This document shows, one piece after another, positions 1 to 8,140 of a stretch of 34,632 bases of DNA (positions are counted from its first letter, which is position 1; every line of letters starts with the position of its first letter). The stretch covers positions 1-34,632 of the forward strand of contig JAIEPT010000009.1 in assembly GCA_019748295.1 (NCBI GenBank). Reading direction: 5' to 3'. Under the pieces are notes generated by a model. It was not told the origin of the DNA. It worked only from the letters and a program-made list of their open reading frames with translations, and ran no database searches. The position numbers were made by a program, and so were the translations under genes. The DNA comes from Gemmataceae bacterium (GTDB lineage Bacteria > Planctomycetota > Planctomycetia > Gemmatales > Gemmataceae).

Positions 1-153
1 GCGTTCCCTACGGAAAGCAACGTTTACCGCTACGTCGATCTTTAACCTGCTTTAATGATTCTCCGCGTTCGAAGTTTGCGGAGCGGGGGAGCAGAATCTC
101 TCGTTCAGGACGCACTGGATTCGCTGCCCAAGTGGGCCGTTACGGAGGACTCG

Positions 154-768
154 ATGGATGACCTGGATGAGCAGGCCGCGATGGACGCGACCCGGGGATG
201 GGTGATTGGGATGGTGATCGGGCTGAACCTATGCCCGTTCGCGCACCGGGTCGCGGAGGCCGGGCGGATCCGGTACGCGGCGACCGGAGCCGAGGATGCG
301 GAGGAACTCCTCGCGGCGCTCAAAACGGAACTGTCGGCGCTCGCCGCGGCTCCTCGATCGGCGGTCGAGACGACGCTATTGATCCACCCCCGCGCGCTCG
401 CCAACTTTTCGGACTTCAACGACTTTCTCCCCGAAGCAGACCGGTTGGTCCGCCGCATCGGGCTGCGGGGCGTCATTCAGGTGGTAGGGTTCCACCCCGC
501 GTATTGCTTCGCCGACACGCCCACCGAGGGGGCGGAGAATTACACGAACCGGTCGCCTTACCCGATGCTCCACCTCCTTCGGGAGGAGAGCATCTCCGAA
601 GTGTCGGGCGATCCCGCGGCTCTCGCCGCGATCCCCCGGCGGAACATCGAGACCCTCCGCGGCATGGGCCTCCCGGCGATTCTGGCCCGGTTCCACGCCT
701 CAGCCGCCACGTCCGGCGATTCGCCACTCCCCCCCGCCGCAACCGACCGCATCGGCCGCAATCAGTGA
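154..768 (+). CDS. DUF1415 family protein
   Basis: A protein of 204 residues matching the DUF1415 family, whose function is unknown. Family landmarks are visible: an N-terminal GWVIGMVIGLNLCPFA stretch (about residues 15-31), an LLIHP segment, the VGFHPAYCFADT block near residue 112, and an NYTNRSPYPMLHLLREES block (about 129-146). The reading frame is open from an ATG at 55, but I chose the ATG at 154: the homologous part begins just after it and a GGAGGA lies at 144-149. The 33 residues upstream look like non-coding translation. No signal peptide or membrane segment is seen. It stands alone, with a 247-bp gap before the next gene. Family assignment is confident; biochemical role unknown. 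Confidence 0.85.
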   Translation: MDDLDEQAAMDATRGWVIGMVIGLNLCPFAHRVAEAGRIRYAATGAEDAEELLAALKTELSALAAAPRSAVETTLLIHPRALANFSDFNDFLPEADRLVRRIGLRGVIQVVGFHPAYCFADTPTEGAENYTNRSPYPMLHLLREESISEVSGDPAALAAIPRRNIETLRGMGLPAILARFHASAATSGDSPLPPAATDRIGRNQ

Positions 769-1006
769 TTTCGATGTTCGACTGGTCGCCCGCCGCGTGC
801 TTCGGGCGAGTTCGAATGTTGGGCGATAACTTCGTGACCAACAGCGAACATGGACGGCGACAAAAGGATGCAGTCCATGCAAAGGATCGAGCAGCGGATT
901 GGAATGGATGCAACTTGTCGAAGGCCTCGGAAAGGCCCTAGCGATGCTCGCGATTGGCTGCTATAAACGGTCGCGTCTGTCTGTTCGTGCTCCGCGGAAG
1001 CCATCC

Positions 1007-1010
1007 GGAG
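1007..1010 (+). promoter_or_regulatory. Ribosome binding site fixing the SWIM gene start
   Basis: GGAG five bases before the ATG at 1016. It favours this start over in-frame upstream ATGs (899, 908, 944), which have no comparable motif and whose translation looks non-coding. Confidence 0.6.
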
Positions 1011-1015
1011 ATGCC

Positions 1016-2470
1016 ATGTTGACCGAGTTGGACGAGTCCTACGTCGATGGATCGGCCCCGAATGCCGAAGCGGCGAAAAATGGCCGCGGGTTGGTTCTGA
1101 AAAGCAAATTCCTCGCTCTGCACATCGACTCCGAGCAATCCATCCTTTTCGGCGAATGCCAGGGGAGCGGCAGGGAACCGTATCGCTGTTCGAGCGATTT
1201 CCTTCGTCCCGACAAGCCGACGCATCGCTGCTCATGCCCAAGCCGGCAGTTTCCGTGCAAGCACTGCCTGGGTCTCATGTATGCCTTCGTGCAAAAGCGG
1301 GCGTTCAAAACTGCGGACGTGCCCGAAGAGATCCAGGCGAAGCGCGAAAAAATCCAGGCGCGCGCGGAGAAGAAAGAGGCGGAGCCGGATAAGCCGAAGC
1401 AGACGAATCTCGGCGCCCTCGCCAAGAAACTCAAAGCACAGCTCGAAGGGATCGACGTCCTCGAACGGCTGACGAGCGATCTGATCCGCGTCGGCATCGG
1501 CAACATGAACGCCAAGCTCGCCGCCGACATCGAGCAGCAGGCGAAGCAACTCGGCAACGCGTATCTGCCGGGCGCTCAGATGGCGTTGCACAAGTACACC
1601 AGCCTTTTCGCGGATGAAGCCGGCGCCTTCGCGAATCGACCCAACACGGAACGCGAGCGCATCTTCAGCGAAGCCCTCGATCAACTCGCCCGCTTGCATT
1701 CGCTCGTCAAGCAGGGCCGGGCTTATTTGCAACGTCGGCTTGATGATCCTACGTTGAAACCGGAAACGGACACCGCGATCGCCGCCTGGCTCGGTCATGC
1801 CTGGCAACTCGCGGAGCTGAAGGACGCCGGGTTGGTGGAAACTGGTGCGGAACTGGTCCAGCTTGCCTTCAACACCTACGACGACGTCGCCCGCAAGGAA
1901 TACGTCGATACCGGCATCTGGATGATGCTCGGCAACGGCAGGATTTGCCTGACGCAAAACTATCGGCCCCACAAGGCGGCGAAGTTCATCAAGAGCGACG
2001 ACAGTTGTTTTCAGGTGGCCCAGGCGCCGGAGTTGTGCGTCTATCCCGGCGATGCGAATCCGCGCGTCCGCTGGGAGGGGATGGTGCCCCGGCCATTGGA
2101 GCCTCGCGATTTCGAGGCGATTCGTAAGCACGCGCGAGCCGATTTCGCGCTGGTCGTCAAGGACGTGAAGAACCATCTGAAGGGCCCGCTCGCCGACAAG
2201 CAGCCGATCCATGCGATCCAATTTCGCCGCCTCACCCAAGTGGGGGATATTTGCGTCGCCGAGGATGCGGCGGGCAATCGTCTCGCGATGACGGATGAAG
2301 GGGCCTGCGGCGAGCCCGCGAGTTGCCATCTGCTATCGGCTTTGCCGCCGAAACTCTTGGAAAACCAAACGCTGATCGCCCGATTTCGGCATGATCTGGA
2401 CACACGCAAGCTCCGGATCAAGCCGCTCGCGATCGTGTCGGCGTCGGCGATCGTCCGCTTGACGCTTTAG
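1016..2470 (+). CDS. SWIM zinc-finger protein (YehQ-like)
   Basis: A protein of 484 residues. It carries a SWIM-type zinc-binding motif, C72-x-C74-x6-C81-x-H83 (HRCSCPSRQFPCKHCLG), a fold used to bind DNA or protein. The motif is followed by a basic, charged helical segment rich in Lys/Glu/Ala (about residues 100-150) and a long C-terminal region of unknown fold. The position of the finger near the N-terminus and the neighbours (MoxR ATPase, DUF5682, VWA protein) match the E. coli yehLMPQ locus, where YehQ is the SWIM member. The gene is first in the cluster and is separated from the second gene by 358 bp containing palindromic repeats, so it may have its own transcript. SWIM assignment is firm; role in the complex is inferred. 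Confidence 0.85.
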   Translation: MLTELDESYVDGSAPNAEAAKNGRGLVLKSKFLALHIDSEQSILFGECQGSGREPYRCSSDFLRPDKPTHRCSCPSRQFPCKHCLGLMYAFVQKRAFKTADVPEEIQAKREKIQARAEKKEAEPDKPKQTNLGALAKKLKAQLEGIDVLERLTSDLIRVGIGNMNAKLAADIEQQAKQLGNAYLPGAQMALHKYTSLFADEAGAFANRPNTERERIFSEALDQLARLHSLVKQGRAYLQRRLDDPTLKPETDTAIAAWLGHAWQLAELKDAGLVETGAELVQLAFNTYDDVARKEYVDTGIWMMLGNGRICLTQNYRPHKAAKFIKSDDSCFQVAQAPELCVYPGDANPRVRWEGMVPRPLEPRDFEAIRKHARADFALVVKDVKNHLKGPLADKQPIHAIQFRRLTQVGDICVAEDAAGNRLAMTDEGACGEPASCHLLSALPPKLLENQTLIARFRHDLDTRKLRIKPLAIVSASAIVRLTL

Positions 2471-2828
2471 AGGAGCGGCGCCTGTATGTGGAGCTTTGGA
2501 ACGATGCAGTGACGTGCCATGCGTGCCATGCTTGGACGGATCGCCCGAGGGGTCATGGCCGCTTCCGCGTTCACCGTCCAAGCATGCCCCCAGACCGAAC
2601 GCTCCGAAGCTTCGCATGCTTCGTCGGCGGAAGGGGAAGCATTCCATAGCCCGGCCAGGGACCCGACGAAGCATGGCACGGCCCGGCGACATCGCGTTGC
2701 GGGAGAAAGTCTCCCGAAACGGGATTAGGTTCGGGTGAGGGACTTTCTGCACTAGCCCGAAGCGTCAGTGAGGCCACAGTCGTCCCTCGCTGACTGGCGC
2801 TTCGGGTTGGTGCAAGGCGGAGGCGCTG
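2471..2828 (+). repeat. Intergenic palindromic (REP-like) repeats within the yeh-like cluster
   Basis: A 358-bp spacer with no convincing gene. It contains an inverted pair built on CCATGCTTGGACGG (2526-2539) and CCGTCCAAGCATGC (2576-2589), further CATGC-centred motifs, and a second imperfect palindrome (about 2756-2809) beginning TAGCCCGAAGCGTCAGTGAGG and ending in CGCTTCGGGTTGGTG. The second one resembles the core of the element at 18961-19082 (TAGCCCGACGCGTCA ... CGGGTTGGTG), so the two probably belong to one repeat family. GGAGG at 2819-2823 serves the next gene. Confidence 0.55.
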
Positions 2829-4592
2829 ATGAGTATCGCTCTTCTGACGCAGGTGTACGACGAGACGCGCCGGCTCGCCATCGCGGGAAGCGTCGTGGCG
2901 CCAGGGGATTTTCGGCTGAAGAAGCTGATCCCTCCGCTCGAACAAGTGGGAGCGAAGGCGCCGGTATTCGCCAAGGTCGCTGAGCAGGTGAAGTCCGTCG
3001 TTGAGGCGACGGACAAGACGTCGGCCACGGCCCTGCTCGATTTGGCCACGTTGATGAGTGCCGTGCTTTACACGCAGGGGGACGCGGGGATCGAGGGGGA
3101 CTTGCAGCCGATCGAAACGACCGACCTCGGCCTGATCGCCACGAAGACCGGCGCTCGCACGCTGAAGCCGTTGCTCGAAGCGCTGACGACCAAAGGCTCC
3201 GGCCGGCTCGAGACGATTCGGGATGCTTGCGAACGCGACCTGTTTCGCGACATGCGGCTCATTCAGCCCGCGGTGGCGGCGATCGACGATTCGTATCCGG
3301 AGATCGCCGACATGATCGTCGAGAAAGTGCTGCCGCTCTACGGCAAGGCGATTCTGACCCCCTTGCGGACGACCTTTGATCTCAAGGGGAAAACCGGCGA
3401 CGCCCGGCGCTTGCGGCTCATGCATCGGCTCGACCCAGTCGGCAGCCGTGAGTTGGTGAAGCAGGCGTTGGAAAACGGATCCAAGGAAGTGAAAGTCGCG
3501 GCGGTCGAATGTTTGGGCCAAGACCGCGATGACTTGTCGCTTCTGCTGGAGCAAGCGGCGGCAAAGGCGCAGGACGTTCGCCAGGCGGCCTATCGCGCGC
3601 TGGCGCGATTCGAAGAGGACGAGGCCGTCGCGATCCTCAAGAAGGCGTTCGACGGGAAGGAACTGGAGTTCGCGGTCAAACCGTTGCGCGAAAGCCGCAG
3701 CCCGAAGCTGCTGAATCACATGATCGCCGGCATCCGCAAAGCGACGGACGAACTTGCTTCCACAAAGGACAAAAAGGAAGTCAGCGATAAAGCGACTCGG
3801 CTCGCAACCATGATCGGCTGTCTTGCGGGTCGCGACGATGCCGACAGCGAAGCGGTGATTTTGGAGATGTTCGGGCGCCGCGAGTCGCTGGCGCAGCGAA
3901 AGGGGGCAACGTATTCGGGAGCCGATCTCAATTCGGGAATCGTCGGGGTGATGGCTCAGGGCAGCAGCCGATTGGTGTCGATACTCGTCGAGCAACACGC
4001 GTCTTTGCCGGCACACGATCTCGGCTCTTGCTTTGCATGGGCGATGCGAACGCTTCCGCCGGAAAAAGTCTACGAGTGCTTTTCCCCCTACCTGACGACA
4101 AAGGGCGATACGCGGAAGAAGGGGACGAACGTCGACAAGCGATCGGAGATCCTTGAAGAATTGATGATTGGGAGCGGCGGAACAGCGAACGAATCTGCAA
4201 AGCTGGACCCCCGGTGGCTCGACCTCGCGGTTGCGCTTGAGGACGCCAACCTCGTGAGCTGGCTGATTCGACCTGGTCATGAAGGAGCCATCTGCTTCCT
4301 CTCCAAATCCTTCGGCGAACAGATGAAAAAGGGAAAGCTGCCCTATGACGCCCAAGAAACAGCGACAGCGATGATACGCGGCAAGCACCCTGATGCCGCC
4401 GATGCGACAGTCGCACTGATCGATCGTTTTGCCGACAAGGCGCATTACTCTCTGCACCGGATCGGTTCCTTCATCAGCGAGCTTCCGAGATCCGCCTTGC
4501 CTCGGCTTGAGGCATTGATTCCGAAATTGAACGAGCCGCTCGCCAATGAACTGCTCGGCTGGCTGCAGCCGTTGCGCGACAAATCAGACTGA
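2829..4592 (+). CDS. HEAT-repeat protein of the yeh-like cluster
   Basis: A protein of 587 residues that is almost entirely helical in character. HEAT-type repeats are clearest at about residues 190-280, where successive pairs of amphipathic helices read as SKEVKVAAVECLGQD and AQDVRQAAYRALARF. The N-terminal 180 and C-terminal 250 residues look like degenerate repeats of the same solenoid. There is no signal peptide, membrane segment or catalytic motif. The start ATG at 2829 is preceded by GGAGG (2819-2823). It lies 25 bp upstream of the MoxR gene on the same strand, so co-expression is likely. HEAT solenoids usually act as scaffolds or partner-binding surfaces, so an adaptor role for the ATPase-VWA machine is a reasonable inference. 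I know of no counterpart in the E. coli yeh locus. Confidence 0.75.
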   Translation: MSIALLTQVYDETRRLAIAGSVVAPGDFRLKKLIPPLEQVGAKAPVFAKVAEQVKSVVEATDKTSATALLDLATLMSAVLYTQGDAGIEGDLQPIETTDLGLIATKTGARTLKPLLEALTTKGSGRLETIRDACERDLFRDMRLIQPAVAAIDDSYPEIADMIVEKVLPLYGKAILTPLRTTFDLKGKTGDARRLRLMHRLDPVGSRELVKQALENGSKEVKVAAVECLGQDRDDLSLLLEQAAAKAQDVRQAAYRALARFEEDEAVAILKKAFDGKELEFAVKPLRESRSPKLLNHMIAGIRKATDELASTKDKKEVSDKATRLATMIGCLAGRDDADSEAVILEMFGRRESLAQRKGATYSGADLNSGIVGVMAQGSSRLVSILVEQHASLPAHDLGSCFAWAMRTLPPEKVYECFSPYLTTKGDTRKKGTNVDKRSEILEELMIGSGGTANESAKLDPRWLDLAVALEDANLVSWLIRPGHEGAICFLSKSFGEQMKKGKLPYDAQETATAMIRGKHPDAADATVALIDRFADKAHYSLHRIGSFISELPRSALPRLEALIPKLNEPLANELLGWLQPLRDKSD

Positions 4593-4617
4593 AGGCAATG
4601 AAACGAGGCCGAAACTC

Positions 4618-5742
4618 ATGGCGAAGAAGAAAGACGAAACGGCCGCCCCCGCGACCAATGGCACGCAGATGCTGCGCGCCCCCGCGGAAGTGCTGTATGC
4701 CGCCGAACTCGATGAGATTATCAAGCACGACAAGCATGAGCGTCCCCCCGGATGGCGCATGTCGGCCCGCGCGGTGCTGACCTATATCTGCGGCGGCAAG
4801 GCGGGGGCGATGGAGATCACGCCCAAATACATCGGCCATCAACGGCTCGTCGAAATCGCTATCGCCACCCTCGTCACCGACCGCGCGCTGCTCTTGATCG
4901 GCGAGCCGGGGACCGCGAAATCATGGCTCTCCGAACACTTGGCTGCGGCGATCAACGGCGATTCGACCAAGGTGGTGCAAGGGACCGCAGGGACCACCGA
5001 GGAGCACATTCGCTACTCGTGGAATTACGCGATGCTGATCGCGAAAGGCCCGAGCCAGGAGGCGCTCGTCAAGAGCCCGATCTTCCGAGCCATGGAAAGC
5101 GGAACGATCGCCCGCTTCGAGGAGATCACACGCACCGCGGCCGAGATTCAAGACGCGCTCATCTCGATCCTTTCCGAGAAACGGCTGTCGGTCCCCGAGC
5201 TTGCAACGGAGGCGCCCGCGAACAAGGGGTTCTCGATCATCGCCACCGCAAATACGCGTGATCGCGGCGTCAACGACATGTCGGCCGCGCTCAAAAGGCG
5301 ATTCAACATGATCGTGCTGCCGAGCCCCGCGGACCTCGAGACGGAGGTGTCGATCGTCCGCAAACGCGTCAAGGAATTGGCCGTCAACCTTCAGCTGAAG
5401 GCGAGCGTGCCCAGTGCGGAGGCGGTCGAACAGGTCGTCACCATCTTCCGCGAACTTCGCACGGGGCAGACGCTCGACGGCAAGAACAAGCTCAAGGTTC
5501 CTTCCGGCGTGCTCTCCACGGCCGAGGCGATTTCCGTGCTCGCCAACGGCATGGCGCTGGCCGGCAACTTCGGCAACGGCGAAGTCGCCGCTCATGATCT
5601 GGCCGCCGGCATGCAGGGCGCCGTCGTCAAGGACGAGGAGAAGGACAAGGTCGTCTGGCATGAGTACCTCTCGAACGTCCTGAAGAAGCGCGGAGCCGAC
5701 TGGCGCGCACTCTTCACCGCCTGCTCGGAGCACAACACGTGA
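4618..5742 (+). CDS. MoxR-type AAA+ ATPase (YehL-like)
   Basis: A 374-residue AAA+ ATPase of the MoxR group. Visible motifs: Walker A GEPGTAKS (95-102), Walker B in IARFEEI (164-170, with the acidic pair E168-E169), sensor 1 ATANTRD (N212), and the arginine finger region ALKRRFN (R227/R228). Length and motif order fit E. coli YehL. MoxR ATPases couple ATP hydrolysis to remodelling or activating partner proteins, normally together with a VWA protein, which is encoded two genes downstream. Start: ATG 4618 with GAGG at 4605-4608; an in-frame ATG at 4546 lies inside the preceding gene and lacks support. The stop overlaps the next gene's GTG start by four bases (GTGA), indicating translational coupling. 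Confidence 0.9.
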   Translation: MAKKKDETAAPATNGTQMLRAPAEVLYAAELDEIIKHDKHERPPGWRMSARAVLTYICGGKAGAMEITPKYIGHQRLVEIAIATLVTDRALLLIGEPGTAKSWLSEHLAAAINGDSTKVVQGTAGTTEEHIRYSWNYAMLIAKGPSQEALVKSPIFRAMESGTIARFEEITRTAAEIQDALISILSEKRLSVPELATEAPANKGFSIIATANTRDRGVNDMSAALKRRFNMIVLPSPADLETEVSIVRKRVKELAVNLQLKASVPSAEAVEQVVTIFRELRTGQTLDGKNKLKVPSGVLSTAEAISVLANGMALAGNFGNGEVAAHDLAAGMQGAVVKDEEKDKVVWHEYLSNVLKKRGADWRALFTACSEHNT

Positions 5743-8090
5743 GCCGGCCGGACGCCAATGCCTGGCAGATCCATGTTTTCGGCGTGCGGCACCTGTCTCC
5801 CACCGGCGCCTGGCACCTCCGCGCATTCCTGGATCGCGTTCGGCCCAAGGTGGTGCTGATCGAAGGGCTCGACGACGCGCTCGACCTGGTTCCTCATATC
5901 GTCCGCAAGGACACCAAGCCGCCGATCGCCATCTTGGCCTACACCGATTCGCAACCGGTGCGGACGCTCGTCTACCCGCTCGCCCGATACAGCCCGGAGT
6001 ATCAGGCCCTCGCCTGGGCCGACGAGCATCGAACGCGTGTCGAGTTCATCGATCTGCCGTCGGATGTGTTCCTCGGTCTGCAAGATTTGGAAACGGAACG
6101 ATTCGAGCGCGAACGCAAACGGCTTGAAGCGGACCCGGAGAAGCCGGCTTCCGACTCCGCGCCGCCGCAGAACCTATGGCGGCCCGAGCGGAGCGAATCG
6201 ATCTATCAGCGGATCGCGACCCGTTGCGGCGAACCGGACTACGACACGTATTGGGAACGCCGCTTCGAGCACAACCTCGAAGCCGACAGTTATCGCCTGG
6301 CCGCATTCGCCCTCGGCAAGGAACTGCGCGATGAGGAAGACCCACCGCTCTGGCGGGCGGAGAACCTCGTCCGCGAAAGCTACATGCGCCGCCGGATCGC
6401 CGAGGTGATCGCGAGCGGAGTCAAGCCGCAGGAGATCGTGGCCGTCGTCGGCGCGTTCCACGCCTCGGTCCTTACCAGCCATCTACCGGCGATGACGGAC
6501 GACGAACTGAAGTCGCTGCGCCGCCGATCGAGCAAGCTGACGTTGATGCCGTATTCGTATTTCAAGCTTTCGACGCAATCAGGATACGGGGCCGGCAATC
6601 ATGCTCCTTCGTATTTCGAGTTGCTTTGGCAAACGCTGCAAACGCAGGGGATCGGCGAGCTGCCTGGCCTTTATCTCTCCCAAGTCGCTCGCCATCTGCG
6701 CGAAAAAGGGACGCATCGCTCGACGTCGGAAGTCATCGAAGGCGTACGGCTCGCGCGGACGCTTGCCGCCCTTCACGAGGGGACGGCCCCAACCCTCGGC
6801 GATCTCCGCGACGCGGCGGTCACGCTCATCGGCCAGGGGGAACCGCTGATCGTGCGCGATGCCCTCGCCGACGTCGATATCGGCGACGCCATCGGAGAAC
6901 TTCCCGAGGGCGTCAGCCAAACGTCGATCCAGGACGACTTCGAGCGCGAAATCGACCGGCTCAAGCTCGAGAAGTATCGCACCCAGGCAAAGCACGAACT
7001 CACGCTCGACCTACGCGAGAATCGCCGAGTCAGCAGGGAAGAGGCGGCTTTTCTCGATCTGCACCGCTCGTCGTTCTTCCATCGGTTGCGGATGCTCGGG
7101 ATCCCGTTCGCCAAGGCGCTCGCGGTGCGGCAGGACTCCGCGACCTTCGGCGAGAAGTGGGAACTGCAATGGACCCCCGAGGGCGAAATCGCCCTCGTCG
7201 AAGCGGTGCTTCTGGGCGAGACGGTCGAACTCGCGACGAGCTTCCGCTTCAAGACGTCGCTCGAAGAATGCACCTCAATCGGCAAAGCAGGAGACTTAGT
7301 GACAGCCGCCTGTCAATGCGGGCTGATGAAGTCGATGGACCTCGCCCGCCAACGCCTTCAGGAATTGGCCGCCGGCGCCTCCGAATTCGAAGTCATCGCC
7401 CATGCCGCGTTCCAGCTTAGCCAGACCGCGCGTTACGGCGATGTGCGGCGATTCGATCCATCGCCGTTGTTGCCATTGATGGAGGAGCTTTTCGTCTCCG
7501 GGTCGCTCGCCCTGCATGCCGCCGCCAACTGCGACAACGATGCGGCCAAGGACATGGTGATTGCGATCGAGGAACTGAATCGCGTGAGCTTGGAGCACCA
7601 CGACCGCGTCGAGGAACCGCTGTGGCTGGAACGCCTTCAGGCCCTCGCGGACGCGGACGACCGCAACCCCTTGCTCTCCGGTTTCGCCTGCGCCACGCTC
7701 CTGGAACGGAACCTGATCGACAACGAAGCCCTGGTTCGCGAAGTATCGCGCCGCCTATCCCCCGGCGTTCCTGCCGACCTCGGGGCAGGATGGTTCGAGG
7801 GGCTTGCCAAGCGCAACCGCTATTCGTTGCTGGCCCGGCAAGCTCTGTGGGAAGCGCTCGCCGGGTACATCGATTCGCTCGACGACGAGCAGTTCAAGCG
7901 GGCCCTCGTCTTCCTTCGCCGGGCCTTCGGCATCTTCAGCCCGCGCGAGAAGCATCAGATCTGCGAGAACCTCGCCCACTTCTGGGGCATGGACGAAGAA
8001 AAGGCTTACGATGAGATCGCCAAGACGCTCACGGATGACGAAGAAAAAACTCTGAAGGATCTCGGCGAGTTCGATTTCGGCGATTTGTGA
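5739..8090 (+). CDS. DUF5682 family protein (YehM-like), possible TIKI/TraB-like hydrolase
   Basis: A large protein of 783 residues of the DUF5682 family, the YehM member of the yehLMPQ set. It starts at GTG 5739 and overlaps the ATPase stop by four bases. The N-terminal third contains a GVRH motif (15-18) followed by the strand-acid pattern VVLIEGLDD (E42), then after about 200 residues a second small-x-x-His motif, VVGAFHA (G238-H241). This GxxH ... E ... GxxH arrangement resembles the TIKI/TraB/EreA-ChaN superfamily. That link is my inference from motif spacing, not a search. The remaining 500 residues are helical and of unknown function. No signal peptide or membrane span is seen. The gene sits between the MoxR and VWA partners, so it is likely the client or effector of that pair. 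Confidence 0.85.
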   Translation: MSRPDANAWQIHVFGVRHLSPTGAWHLRAFLDRVRPKVVLIEGLDDALDLVPHIVRKDTKPPIAILAYTDSQPVRTLVYPLARYSPEYQALAWADEHRTRVEFIDLPSDVFLGLQDLETERFERERKRLEADPEKPASDSAPPQNLWRPERSESIYQRIATRCGEPDYDTYWERRFEHNLEADSYRLAAFALGKELRDEEDPPLWRAENLVRESYMRRRIAEVIASGVKPQEIVAVVGAFHASVLTSHLPAMTDDELKSLRRRSSKLTLMPYSYFKLSTQSGYGAGNHAPSYFELLWQTLQTQGIGELPGLYLSQVARHLREKGTHRSTSEVIEGVRLARTLAALHEGTAPTLGDLRDAAVTLIGQGEPLIVRDALADVDIGDAIGELPEGVSQTSIQDDFEREIDRLKLEKYRTQAKHELTLDLRENRRVSREEAAFLDLHRSSFFHRLRMLGIPFAKALAVRQDSATFGEKWELQWTPEGEIALVEAVLLGETVELATSFRFKTSLEECTSIGKAGDLVTAACQCGLMKSMDLARQRLQELAAGASEFEVIAHAAFQLSQTARYGDVRRFDPSPLLPLMEELFVSGSLALHAAANCDNDAAKDMVIAIEELNRVSLEHHDRVEEPLWLERLQALADADDRNPLLSGFACATLLERNLIDNEALVREVSRRLSPGVPADLGAGWFEGLAKRNRYSLLARQALWEALAGYIDSLDDEQFKRALVFLRRAFGIFSPREKHQICENLAHFWGMDEEKAYDEIAKTLTDDEEKTLKDLGEFDFGDL

Positions 8091-8129
8091 GAGTGGTCCT
8101 CACGCTCCGCGTGAGGTCAGCGGCGATGT
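8090..8129 (+). repeat. 40-bp repeat with hairpin, copy 1
   Basis: This 40-bp sequence is identical to 10999-11038. It contains a perfect 8-bp stem CCTCACGC-TCC-GCGTGAGG (8098-8116). Here it fills most of the 50-bp spacer between the DUF5682 and VWA genes of the cluster. It may be a mobile palindrome or an intra-operon RNA hairpin. No U-tract follows, so a strong terminator is unlikely. Confidence 0.8.
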
Positions 8130-8140
8130 AAGGACGAGCC

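Noticed and set aside
198-941. Long open frame overlapping the DUF1415 gene
   Set aside because: Arg/Gly/Pro-rich translation typical of the wrong frame in GC-rich DNA; the DUF1415 frame is clearly coding.
2571-4457. 628-residue open frame on the minus strand opposite the HEAT gene
   Set aside because: Antisense shadow rich in Arg, His and Leu with no recognisable domain; the plus-strand HEAT frame has a good ribosome binding site and operon context.
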